Source of the DNA: Streptomyces sp. F63
GTDB taxonomy: Bacteria > Actinomycetota > Actinomycetes > Streptomycetales > Streptomycetaceae
NCBI RefSeq assembly: GCF_018070345.1
Contig: NZ_JAGPXX010000004.1
Coordinates: 124,001-188,000, forward strand
DNA length: 64,000 nucleotides
Direction of reading: 5' to 3'
Of this stretch, positions 52,049-59,928 are shown piece by piece. Under the pieces are notes generated by a model. It had not been told where the DNA came from. It made no database searches and saw only the letters and a program-made list of their open reading frames with translations. The position numbers and the translations under genes were made by a program. Each line of letters opens with the position of its first letter. Position 1 is the stretch's first letter.

Positions 52049-52120
52049 GGACGATTAGCTCAGCGGGAGAGCGCTTCCCTGACACGGAAGAGGTCACTGG
52101 TTCAATCCCAGTATCGTCCA
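52049..52120 (+). tRNA. tRNA-Val (anticodon GAC), copy 1
   Basis: A 72-nt cloverleaf: GGACGAT/ATCGTCC, anticodon loop CTGACAC, discriminator A. CCA follows at 52121-52123, apparently encoded. It begins one base after tRNA-Cys. Confidence 0.97.
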
Positions 52121-52188
52121 CCAGGTCCCTCGGGACCTCGCACCACCTGCGGCTCGGCCGCCGTCCGCGGACGGTGCCGGGCCACCCC

Positions 52189-52260
52189 GCGCGATTAGCT
52201 CAGCGGGAGAGCGCTTCCCTGACACGGAAGAGGTCACTGGTTCAATCCCAGTATCGCGCA
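52189..52260 (+). tRNA. tRNA-Val (anticodon GAC), copy 2 with altered acceptor stem
   Basis: Body identical to its neighbours, but the acceptor stem is GCGCGAT/ATCGCGC: both strands changed together, so pairing is preserved. Anticodon loop CTGACAC, discriminator A. Confidence 0.96.
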
Positions 52261-52271
52261 CGCCGCAACGC

Positions 52272-52343
52272 GGACGATTAGCTCAGCGGGAGAGCGCTTC
52301 CCTGACACGGAAGAGGTCACTGGTTCAATCCCAGTATCGTCCA
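52272..52343 (+). tRNA. tRNA-Val (anticodon GAC), copy 3
   Basis: 72 nt, acceptor GGACGAT/ATCGTCC as in copy 1, anticodon loop CTGACAC, discriminator A. It is followed by the array terminator. Confidence 0.97.
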
Positions 52344-52350
52344 CACCGAA

Positions 52351-52392
52351 CGGCCGGGGGCCGGAGCGAGAAGCTCCGGCCCCCGGCCGTTT
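52351..52392 (+). terminator. Terminator of the tRNA array
   Basis: A 17-bp perfect stem (52351-52367 with 52373-52389, loop GAGAA) followed by TTT. Confidence 0.9.
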
Positions 52393-52478
52393 CCGCGTTC
52401 CCGCGCGACGGTTTCCGCGCCACGGGCGCCGCCGCGGGCCGTCCTCCGGAGGGCTCGGGAGGGCGCCCAAGAGGACGC

Positions 52479-52772
52479 TCAGGAGGAGAAGAGCATCCGG
52501 CCGAAGCTCTTGTGGCGGTGGTGCCCGTAGTGGCCGTGCCCCCCGTGGTGCTGGGCGCCCCAGGCGGGAGCGGCCGGGGCCGGACCGGCCGGATAGCCCT
52601 GCGGGGCGGGACCGGGCGGCGGAGCCTGCTGCGACCACTGCGACTCCAGCCGGGTCAGCGACTCCAGCTCCCCGTAGTCGAGGAAGATCCCCCGGCAACC
52701 GCTGCACTGCTCGATCTGCACACCGTTGCGGTTGTACGTGTGCATCGGCGCATGGCACTTGGGACACTGCAT
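52479..52772 (-). CDS. TFIIB-type zinc-ribbon protein
   Basis: The 97-residue product begins MQCPKCHAPMHTYNRNGVQI, then EQCSGCRGIFLDYGELESL, the zf-TFIIB signature with four cysteines. A Pro/Ala-rich linker and a His-rich tail (HHGGHGHYGHHRHK) follow, which could bind extra metal. Function unknown. Start chosen at the ATG (52770-52772) just before CPKC. Confidence 0.9.
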   Translation of the reverse strand: MQCPKCHAPMHTYNRNGVQIEQCSGCRGIFLDYGELESLTRLESQWSQQAPPPGPAPQGYPAGPAPAAPAWGAQHHGGHGHYGHHRHKSFGRMLFSS

Positions 52773-52835
52773 GATCGGCTCAGCTCCTCGCGCGTCCGTC
52801 GGCACCGCCGGGGCCGCCCCCGTCGATGAGTGTGT

Positions 52836-53951
52836 TCACCCTATGACGGACGCCGGGGCCACGGTCGGGGGTTCCACCGGAACCCGGGCCATCCGGGCAC
52901 AGGCATCGACCAGCGCCTGCTCCGGCTCGTCGAGCGCCCGGCGCCCGGCCGCGGCCCTCGCCAGTGCCTGGGCCGCCGACTGGACGGTCAACGCCCGGGC
53001 CGGCACGTCGAGATACGGCCAGGGGTCCCCTCCGGCGGGCAGGGCTGGGCCCGCCGCGGAGCGGTACGCGGCGAGGAAGCGGGTCCAGTCCTCCGGGTCG
53101 AGCAGGCCCGTGGCGTACCAGGCGGCGGGGCGTGCGAGGTCCCAGGCCGGCGGGCCGAGGCCCAGGTCGTCCACGTCGATCAGCAGCCAGGGGCCGCCGG
53201 GGGCGGGGCCCCGGACGAGCTGACCGAGATGGAAGTCGCCGTGGCAGAGGGCACGGCCGGGCGCCGGCGCCTCCCCGCGCGCCCAGGACGGCAGCAGCCC
53301 GGCCGCCCGCAGGACGGCGTCGGCCCCCGGGGACGGCGGCACGTCCCGCAGCCGCAGCAGCGCCTTCGCGACCTTGGCGGGGCCGCGCAGCGGCGGTACG
53401 GGGCCGGGGAGCGGGCGCGGCGGCACCGCGTGCAGCCGGGCGAGCAGGGCCGCGGCCTCCGCCCAGGGCGCGGCGCCGGGGTCGTCCGGCGACACCGGGC
53501 GGCCGTGGGGCCAGAGGGTGGCGGGGCGGCCGTCGCGCAGCCGCGTCAGGAGGGCGGCCGGTGGGCCCGGGGCGGGGGCCGACGGCCGTCCGGGGTCCGG
53601 CGGGGGCGCGGAGAGCGGCAGCGGGGCGAGGAGGACACCGCCGAGCAGGGGATGCGCCGCGATGCCGAGGCGCACGGCCAGGGCCGAGCGGTCGCTGTCG
53701 GCGGGGTGGGCCTTGCAGACGACGGGGCCGTACCGGACCACGGTGCCGTCGGGGCGGTCGGCGAGGACGACGGGCCGGCCGGCCTCGCCGGTGTTCTCGG
53801 TGGCCCCGGCGTCCTTCGTGGTCCCCGTGCCGCCGGAGCTGCCGGTTCCGCACGCGCTGCCGCTGCGCGGACGCGGAACGGCCCTTTCCGGTGGAGCGGC
53901 CGTGGCCCGTGCGGCGATGGCGGCGAGTTCGCCGACGACTGGCCCGGTCAT
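52836..53951 (-). CDS. Aminoglycoside phosphotransferase-like kinase
   Basis: The 371-residue product has the APH catalytic loop ALCHGDFHLGQLVRG (about 255-270) and the metal-binding strand LLIDVDDLGLGPPAWDLARP (about 283-302). N-terminally there is an ATP-site-like VVRYGPVVCKAHPADSD with the lysine. Residues 25-60 are a Gly/Thr/Ser-rich linker. This family includes small-molecule and sugar kinases, and resistance cannot be inferred. A GC-rich gap of about 780 nt lies upstream. Confidence 0.85.
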   Translation of the reverse strand: MTGPVVGELAAIAARATAAPPERAVPRPRSGSACGTGSSGGTGTTKDAGATENTGEAGRPVVLADRPDGTVVRYGPVVCKAHPADSDRSALAVRLGIAAHPLLGGVLLAPLPLSAPPPDPGRPSAPAPGPPAALLTRLRDGRPATLWPHGRPVSPDDPGAAPWAEAAALLARLHAVPPRPLPGPVPPLRGPAKVAKALLRLRDVPPSPGADAVLRAAGLLPSWARGEAPAPGRALCHGDFHLGQLVRGPAPGGPWLLIDVDDLGLGPPAWDLARPAAWYATGLLDPEDWTRFLAAYRSAAGPALPAGGDPWPYLDVPARALTVQSAAQALARAAAGRRALDEPEQALVDACARMARVPVEPPTVAPASVIG

Positions 53952-54139
53952 GCCTCTCCCCCTTGCGGCCCGGTGGCGGTCCGCGTGCTCGCGGCCCCTG
54001 TTCCGTACCGGGCCGCCCCGCGCGCACCGTACTCCGTCGCGCGGGCCCGCGTGACGGCGGCGGCTCCCCGGCGCCTTCCGCTTCCGGCCCCCACCGGCCG
54101 GGGCACGCGGCCCGCCCCTTCCGGTGCCCGGCATGCCGG

Positions 54140-54460
54140 CCGGCCCGACGGCCTCGTCCTCTCCGCCGCCGGCGACATCGGCGCCGTCCGCAACGCCCTC
54201 GCCGGCGGCGTCCAGGGGTACGCCGTCACCGGCACCCGCACCCATACCGGGACATCCCCGGCCGCCCCGGTGCCGTGTCCGTCGGCGCGGCCGCGGCCCG
54301 GACGCACCGCCGGCCGCCGGGCGCCCGGCCACCCGGGCGGCGGCTACCGGGACTGTCCGGCCGCGAGGCCGGGGTGCGCCGGCTCGTCGCCGAGGACCAG
54401 TGCGACAAAGCGATCGGCGTCTCCCTCCGGAGCCCGGGCGGCTGCGGGGCACGGGGGTGC
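54140..54460 (+). pseudogene. Frameshifted remnant of a NarL/LuxR-type response regulator
   Basis: In one frame (around 54147-54240) LVLSAAGDIGAVRNALAGGV, then QGYAVT, resembles the end of a receiver domain (strand 4 to strand 5: alpha4 and G(Y)xxK region). In another frame (54353-54440) LSGREAGVRRLVAEDQCDKA, then IGVSLRSPG, resembles the first two helices of a LuxR helix-turn-helix (LTxREaEVLrLVAeGxSNKeIG). The two frames differ by two bases and both ends are missing, so this is a decayed gene. Exact limits are uncertain. Confidence 0.65.
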
Positions 54461-54728
54461 CGGGCGGCCTCGCCGCGGGCGGTGGGGGCGGCGGCCGCCA
54501 TCCACGCGGCGGGCCTCTCCCCCGGCGGCGGCCGGGTCCCCGGCCGGGCCCGGCGGCCGCGCCGTCTCCGGGGCAGCCGCTCCCGGCCACGCGGGCTCCG
54601 CACAACACAACGCCCGGACAGCGCTCGCTGTCCGGGCGTTCGTGCCGTCCGCCGTACCCCCGTCCCCACGGGGTGATGCCGGCCGGAGTTCCCCGTCCCG
54701 GGCCGCTCTCCCGGGGTCCGGTGCGCCG

Positions 54729-54980
54729 TCAGCGCCCCAGCAGTCCGGCCACGGACGACGCCTGTGTCATGACGGCCTCCCAGCCGCCGAAGACCACGGT
54801 GAGGAGCACCGCCAGGGGCAGCACCATCGCCGCGGCGACGAGCGGATGACGAGTGCCGGAGGCCGCGGTGCCCGCGGTGGGGGTCCTGAGGAGGACCCCC
54901 ACCGCACCGAGCGCTCTGCGCCCGTGTGCCCGGCTCACCGCTCGCCCGACTGTGCCCGCCATCGCCCCGTCTCCTGTCAT
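54729..54980 (-). CDS. Small membrane protein
   Basis: The product of about 83 residues (MTGDGAMAGTVGRAV...) has one transmembrane helix (HPLVAAAMVLPLAVLLTVVFGG, about 45-66) and ends WEAVMTQASSVAGLLGR, an ending I associate with conserved Streptomyces small proteins. An internal ATG at 54962 is an alternative start. Function unknown. Confidence 0.6.
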   Translation of the reverse strand: MTGDGAMAGTVGRAVSRAHGRRALGAVGVLLRTPTAGTAASGTRHPLVAAAMVLPLAVLLTVVFGGWEAVMTQASSVAGLLGR

Positions 54981-55186
54981 GTCCGGCAGCGGCGGGCGTG
55001 TGACCTCGGGGGACGAGTGCGTCCGCCCGCCGCTTGACTTCAACCGTAGGGCGCCGGCCCGGCCGGGGCGTCAGCCCGTCGTATCGACTTCCGGCCTCCC
55101 GCAGGATGACTGCCGGGCCCTCCGGCTACTCCTGTGGGTGGACATCCGCCGCCCGTCCTGCGGGTGTTCCCGGAGGGGACGCCCCC

Positions 55187-55426
55187 TCACTCGCCCCGCT
55201 CCGACTCGTCGATCCTCGGGGCCGGGTGCTCGACCAGGGCGAGAACCCGGTTGGCCATGAAGCGGGCGGTGCGCACCGGCGTGCCGTTGCGGGTGACTTC
55301 ACTCACCTCCACCACGCCCCGGCGCACCGCCGTCTCCACCCTGCGGCCGGCCCGGCCGGCCGTCATCTCGTACGTCCGCGTCGTGTCCCCCGCGTCCACG
55401 ACTATCTCCACGCGGTCACCCTTCAC
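55187..55426 (-). CDS. Small conserved protein of unknown function
   Basis: The 79-residue product from GTG 55424-55426 reads VKGDRVEIVVDAGDTTRTYE, then MTAGRAGRRVE, VSEVTRNGTPVRTARFMANR and VLALVEHPAP. It is predicted all-beta with a C-terminal helix and has no membrane segment. It diverges from the Ser/Thr kinase gene. I recall similar proteins in Streptomyces but no named function. An upstream in-frame start at 55483 would add 19 basic residues. Confidence 0.65.
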   Translation of the reverse strand: MKGDRVEIVVDAGDTTRTYEMTAGRAGRRVETAVRRGVVEVSEVTRNGTPVRTARFMANRVLALVEHPAPRIDESERGE

Positions 55427-55631
55427 CGGATCAAACCCCCTTCTGCGACGGACCGTTGAGGCCCCGCATCCGTGCCGGGGCACCGCGGTTCGCGCGGCTC
55501 CCCCACTCCTTCAGGATCCCACCCGGCACTGACAATTCCCCGGGGCGGCGCATGCGCGGCCTCTGCGCGCTCCGGCCCGGCGGTCCGTAAGCTGTGCCTC
55601 GTCAGACCGACCGGGCAGCGGGGATTTGAAC

Positions 55632-56969
55632 ATGGCGATGATGCGGCTCCGGCGCGAGGACCCGCGTGTCGTCGGCTCGTTCAGACTCCACCGGCGGCTG
55701 GGCGCCGGCGGTATGGGCGTGGTGTACCTGGGCTCGGACAAGCGCGGCCAGCGGGTGGCGCTCAAGGTGATCCGGCCGGACCTGGCGGAGGACCAGGAGT
55801 TCCGGTCCCGCTTCGCGCGCGAGGTGTCGGCGGCCCGCCGGATCCGCGGCGGCTGCACGGCCCGGCTGGTGGCGGCCGATCTGGAGGCGGAGCGCCCGTG
55901 GTTCGCCACCCAGTACGTCCCGGGGCCGTCGCTGCACGACAAGGTGGTGGAGGAGGGCCCGCTGCCGGCGGCCCGTACCGCCGCGATCGGGGCGGCCCTC
56001 GCCGAAGGGCTGCTGGCCGTCCACGAGGCGGGGGTCGTGCACCGCGACCTCAAGCCGTCGAACATCCTGCTCTCGCCCAAGGGCCCGCGGATCATCGACT
56101 TCGGCATCGCCTGGGCGACCGGTGCCAGCACCCTGACGCATGTCGGGACGGCGGTCGGCTCCCCCGGCTTCCTGGCGCCCGAGCAGGTGCGCGGCGCGGC
56201 GGTCACGCCCGCCACCGACGTCTTCGCGCTGGGCGCCACGCTCGCCTACTGCGCGACCGCCGACTCGCCGTTCGGGCAGGGCAGTTCCGAGGTCATGCTC
56301 TACCGGGTGGTGCACGAGGAGCCGCAGCTGCACGGCGTGCACGACGCGCTCGCGCCGCTGGTCCGGGCCTGCCTGGCCAAGGACCCCAAGGAGCGGCCGA
56401 CGACCCTGCAGCTCTCCCTGCGGCTGAAGGAGATCGCCGCCCGGGAGACGCACGGGACACCGCCCGACGCGCGGCCGGCGCCGTCCCGGCTCGCGGCCGA
56501 CCGGCCCGGCGGGCGGCAGCCCGGGGAGCGGCCCGGCGCCGATCAGGCACCGCAGCGCACGGAACGGGGACCGGGGGGCGCGGCGCCGGGCCCCCCGCGG
56601 ACCCGCGGATCCGCCCCGGGCCCGTCGCGCGGCGGCGGGCGTTCGGGGGCGCGCCCGACGGGCAGGCGTGCGCCGGGCGCGCGTGTGCCCTCCTCGCGCA
56701 CGGGACGCGGTACGGGCAGCCGTCCCCCGTCCCGGACGAACGGTACGGGGCGCCGGCTGGCGCCCGGGCCGGACCGGCGGCTGCTGCGGCAGCGACTGGT
56801 GGTGTTCGTCACGGTGACGGTGCTCGTCGCGCTGGGCATCGCCGCGGCGCAGGGCTGTGAGGGACCGGCCCGGGGCCTGCCGGGGCCGGCGGCGCCGTTC
56901 GGCGCGGACCGCGGCCCGGCGGCCGGGGGCCCGGCGGGGGCGGCGGGGGCGGAGCGGACGGCCGGCTGA
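55632..56969 (+). CDS. Membrane-anchored serine/threonine protein kinase (PknB-like)
   Basis: The 445-residue product has the N-terminal kinase domain (about 10-275) with all motifs: glycine loop LGAGGMGVVYLG, VALKVIRPD lysine, VVHRDLKPSNILL, IIDFGIAWA and the VGSPGFLAPEQVRG activation/P+1 segment with threonines for autophosphorylation. A basic Pro/Arg/Gly-rich linker (about 280-380) leads to one transmembrane helix (RLVVFVTVTVLVALGIAAA) near the C-terminus and a short tail of about 35 residues outside, with no PASTA domain. The ATG at 55632 follows a GGGGA. Confidence 0.92.
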   Translation: MAMMRLRREDPRVVGSFRLHRRLGAGGMGVVYLGSDKRGQRVALKVIRPDLAEDQEFRSRFAREVSAARRIRGGCTARLVAADLEAERPWFATQYVPGPSLHDKVVEEGPLPAARTAAIGAALAEGLLAVHEAGVVHRDLKPSNILLSPKGPRIIDFGIAWATGASTLTHVGTAVGSPGFLAPEQVRGAAVTPATDVFALGATLAYCATADSPFGQGSSEVMLYRVVHEEPQLHGVHDALAPLVRACLAKDPKERPTTLQLSLRLKEIAARETHGTPPDARPAPSRLAADRPGGRQPGERPGADQAPQRTERGPGGAAPGPPRTRGSAPGPSRGGGRSGARPTGRRAPGARVPSSRTGRGTGSRPPSRTNGTGRRLAPGPDRRLLRQRLVVFVTVTVLVALGIAAAQGCEGPARGLPGPAAPFGADRGPAAGGPAGAAGAERTAG

Positions 56970-56994
56970 GCGGGCCGGGTGTCCCGGCGAACCG

Positions 56995-57813
56995 TCAGCC
57001 GGCGGGCCGGCCGGCGGCCACCGCGTAGAACGCCACGGCGGCGGCGGCGCCCACATTCAGCGAGTCCACCCCGTGCGCCATGGGGATGCGTACCCATGTC
57101 CCGGCGGCCGCGAGCGCCTGCCGGGACAGTCCGGTGCCCTCCGCGCCCAGCATCAGCGCGACCCGCTCCAGCCGGTGCGGTGCCGCCTCGTCGAGGGTCA
57201 CGGCCCGCTCGTCGGGGGTCAGCGCGAGCAGGTCGAACCCGGCGGCACGCACCGCCTCCAGTCCGCGCGGCCAGGCGTCCAGCCGCGCGTAGGGCACCGC
57301 GAAGACGGCGCCCATGGAGACCTTCACCGAGCGCCGGTAGAGCGGATCGGCGCAGTCCGGGGAGAGCAGCACGGCGTCCATGCCGAGGGCCGCCGCGCTG
57401 CGGAAGACCGCCCCGATGTTGGTGTGGTCGTTGACGGCCTCCATGACGGCGACCCGGCGGGCGTCCGCCAGCAGTTCGCCCGCCGTGGGCAGCGGGGTGC
57501 GGTGCAGGGAGGCGAGGGCGCCGCGGTGGACGTGATAGCCCGTCACGCGTTCGGCGAGACCGGGGTCGACCACGTACACCGGGGCGGTCGCGGCCTCGAT
57601 GACGTCGCGCATCGTCCCGGCCCACTTGGCGGAGAGCAGCAGGGAGCGCATCGGGTAGCCGGCGGAGAGCGCCCGCCGGATCACCTTCTCGCCCTCCGCG
57701 ATGAACAGGCCCTCGGCGGGCTCCCTGCGGCGGCGCAGTTCGACATCGGTCAGGTCGGTGTAGTCGCGCAGCCGGGGATCGCCGGGGTCGTCGACGGTGA
57801 TGGGTTCAGCCAC
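56995..57813 (-). CDS. SpoU (TrmH) family RNA 2'-O-methyltransferase
   Basis: The 272-residue product has an N-terminal substrate-binding domain (FIAEGEKVIRRALSAGYPMR) and the knotted SPOUT domain with VAVMEAVNDHTNIGAVFRSA (motif 1), SMGAVFAVPYA, ALMLGAEGTGLSRQ-like motif 2 and IPMAHGVDSLNVGAAAAVAFY (motif 3). It methylates ribose in rRNA or tRNA; the target is unknown. GTG start 57811-57813. It converges on the kinase gene with a 25-bp gap. Confidence 0.93.
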   Translation of the reverse strand: MAEPITVDDPGDPRLRDYTDLTDVELRRRREPAEGLFIAEGEKVIRRALSAGYPMRSLLLSAKWAGTMRDVIEAATAPVYVVDPGLAERVTGYHVHRGALASLHRTPLPTAGELLADARRVAVMEAVNDHTNIGAVFRSAAALGMDAVLLSPDCADPLYRRSVKVSMGAVFAVPYARLDAWPRGLEAVRAAGFDLLALTPDERAVTLDEAAPHRLERVALMLGAEGTGLSRQALAAAGTWVRIPMAHGVDSLNVGAAAAVAFYAVAAGRPAG

Positions 57814-58044
57814 GGGGTGATACCGCCTTGTCGGGGTTCGCGCCGGCGGCCCGTCCGCCGGGGCGGCGGGGGGAGGGCGGCCCGGCCTGCGGGGCGCCGT
57901 TCGCGGGGCGCTGACTGCGTCCAGGGGCGAGAGCGGGGCCCGGCTCGCGGAGCCGGGACACCCCGCCGGAAGCGGAGTACGGCTCGCGGGGCGCGGGCCT
58001 CCCTTCGGGGGACGGGGCGGCGGCCCCGCCGGCGGGTCGCGCGG

Positions 58045-59346
58045 TCATCCCTCGCCGGTCCGCCGCCCGACCGTCACGACCTCTCCGATGACGATCACCG
58101 CGGGGGGCCGTACGCCCTCGTCGGTCACGCGCCGCGCCACCGTGGCCAGGGTCGCGTCCACCCGGCGCTGGGCGGCCGTGGTGCCCTCCTGGACGACGGC
58201 GACCGGGGTCTCCGGCGTCCGGCCGTGCGCGATCAGCGCCTCCGAGATAGGGCCGATCTTGTCGACGGCCATGAGCAGCACCAGCGTGCCGTGCAGCCGG
58301 GCGAGCGCCGCCCAGTCCACCAGCGAGCGCGGGTCGTCGGGGGCGACATGCCCGCTGACCACGGTGAACTCATGGGCGACACCGCGGTGGGTGACGGGGA
58401 TGCCGGCGGCCGCGGGCACGCTGATGGAGCTGGAGATGCCGGGCACGACCGTGCAGGGGATGCCGGCTTCGGCGAGCGCCTCGGCCTCCTCCATGCCGCG
58501 CCCGAAGACGTACGGGTCGCCGCCCTTGAGGCGGACGACCGCCTTGCCCGCCTTGGCGTGTTCGATCAGCGCGTTGTTGATGGCCTCCTGCGCCATGAAC
58601 CGGCCGTACGGGATCTTCGCCGCGTCGATCACCTCGACGTGTGGCGGGAGTTCGTCGAGGAGGTCGCGGGGGCCGAGCCGGTCGGCGATGACGACGTCCG
58701 CCTCGGCCAGGAGCCGGCGGCCGCGGACGGTGATCAGATCCGGGTCGCCGGGGCCGCCGCCGACCAGCGCGACGCCGGGGGTGCGGGCGCGGTGGCGGGG
58801 CGCGGCGAGGGTGCCGTCCCGCAGACCCTCGACGATGGCGTCGCGCACGGCGGCGGAGCGGCGCGGGTCCCGGCCGGTGAGCACGGCCACGGTCACGCCC
58901 TCGCTGCGGCCGGTCGCGGGGGTCCAGGCGGTGGCGGCCCCGGCGTCGTCGCTGCGTACGCACCACACGCGGCGGGACTCGGCCTCGGCCGAGGCGGCGG
59001 CGTTGGCCTCGGGGTCATCGGTGGAGATGAGCGCGTACCAGGCGCCGTCGAGGTCGCCCTGCCGGTAGCGGCGGCGTTCCCAGCGGACCTCGCCGGCCGT
59101 GGCCATGGCCTCCACGGAGGGGGTGGCGGACGGTGAGATCAGCAGCACGTCCGCGCCGGCGGCGACCAGTCCGGGCAGCCGGCGCTGGGCGACCTGTCCC
59201 CCGCCGAGCACGACCACGCGGCGGCCGGCGAGGCGCAGGCCGACGGGGTAGGCGGCGGACGGCGCGGATTCCGGCAGGGTCTCCGGCGCGGATCGCGGCG
59301 CGGGGGTGTGCGCGGGTTCCGGCCGGGCGTCGTCGTTTCGGGTCAT
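58045..59346 (-). CDS. cobA: Uroporphyrinogen-III C-methyltransferase fused to precorrin-2 dehydrogenase domain (CysG-like)
   Basis: In the 433-residue product, residues about 30-175 form a CysG_N-type Rossmann domain (RRVVVLGGGQVAQRRLPGLV, YALISTDDPEANAAA) for oxidation of precorrin-2 and perhaps ferrochelation. Residues about 190-425 form SUMT (VALVGGGPGDPDLITVRGRR, VVRLKGGDPYVFGRGMEEAE, PGISSSISVPAAAGIPVTHRG), which methylates uroporphyrinogen III at C2 and C7. The product feeds siroheme and cobalamin. It lies beside cobT but separated by a 582-nt gap. Confidence 0.94.
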   Translation of the reverse strand: MTRNDDARPEPAHTPAPRSAPETLPESAPSAAYPVGLRLAGRRVVVLGGGQVAQRRLPGLVAAGADVLLISPSATPSVEAMATAGEVRWERRRYRQGDLDGAWYALISTDDPEANAAASAEAESRRVWCVRSDDAGAATAWTPATGRSEGVTVAVLTGRDPRRSAAVRDAIVEGLRDGTLAAPRHRARTPGVALVGGGPGDPDLITVRGRRLLAEADVVIADRLGPRDLLDELPPHVEVIDAAKIPYGRFMAQEAINNALIEHAKAGKAVVRLKGGDPYVFGRGMEEAEALAEAGIPCTVVPGISSSISVPAAAGIPVTHRGVAHEFTVVSGHVAPDDPRSLVDWAALARLHGTLVLLMAVDKIGPISEALIAHGRTPETPVAVVQEGTTAAQRRVDATLATVARRVTDEGVRPPAVIVIGEVVTVGRRTGEG

Positions 59347-59565
59347 GGCGGGGCGGCTCCTCGGGGCGGCAGGGGGCTGCGGGCCGCTACTGCGCTGGAG
59401 CGGCGGGCGGGGTAGGTGCGGGGCGGGGATCCGGCCGTGCGTCCGGCGGCCGGTCCGCCGCGCTCCAGCCTAGAGTGCGGCGGATTACCGGGCTGTTTCG
59501 CGGCTCACTCCGGGCGGACCCGACGCGACGGGGTGATGTGTCACACGGTCCGGTGCGGCGCAGGG

Positions 59566-59606
59566 CGGTGGGGTGCTGGGCGGTGGGGTGCTGGGCGGTG
59601 GGGTGC
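59566..59606. repeat. Tandem repeat, 15-bp unit, 2.7 copies
   Basis: CGGTGGGGTGCTGGG occurs at 59566 and 59581, then partially at 59596. Non-coding. Confidence 0.85.
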
Positions 59607-59860
59607 GGGCGGTCGGAGCTCCTTCCAGTCCGGTGGCTCTCGCATCGTGGGCGCGGGCGGGTCCGGAATCCGGAGCGGTTGCGGACAGGCGTTCCCGGGC
59701 GGGCCGTTCCGGGCCCGGTGCCGGCGGTCGCGGCCGGATCGGGCGGTCCGGGCACCGGGCGGTCCGCCCCGGCGGTTCCGGCCGGCCTGTCCGGGAGGGA
59801 GGGCCGCGGTCCGCGGCGTACCGTACCGGTCTCCGGCCACGGGCGGTCCCGGGCCCGGCC

Positions 59861-59900
59861 GCACCCCCGGGTACGGCCGCGTGGCCGTACCCGGGGGTGC
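59861..59900 (-). terminator. Terminator of cobT
   Basis: An 18-bp perfect stem (59861-59878 with 59883-59900, 4-nt loop), about 28 nt after the cobT stop. Confidence 0.85.
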
Positions 59901-59928
59901 GCCGGAAGCCGGTCCCGTGGCGGGGCGG

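Larger units (their letters stand above)
59347..59928. other. Intergenic region between cobT and cobA
   Basis: This 582-nt gap includes a 15-bp tandem repeat (59566-59606), GC-rich low-complexity sequence and the cobT terminator. No cobalamin riboswitch element was recognised by eye. Confidence 0.5.

Noticed and set aside
52836..53951. Antibiotic-resistance call for the APH-like protein
   Set aside because: Only the general kinase motifs are present. This superfamily is mostly non-resistance kinases in Streptomyces, so no drug can be inferred.
59347..59928. Cobalamin riboswitch near cobA/cobT
   Set aside because: I could not find the conserved B12-box-like core by eye. The cobT 5' end is outside the window, where one could still exist. 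A covariance search would be decisive.
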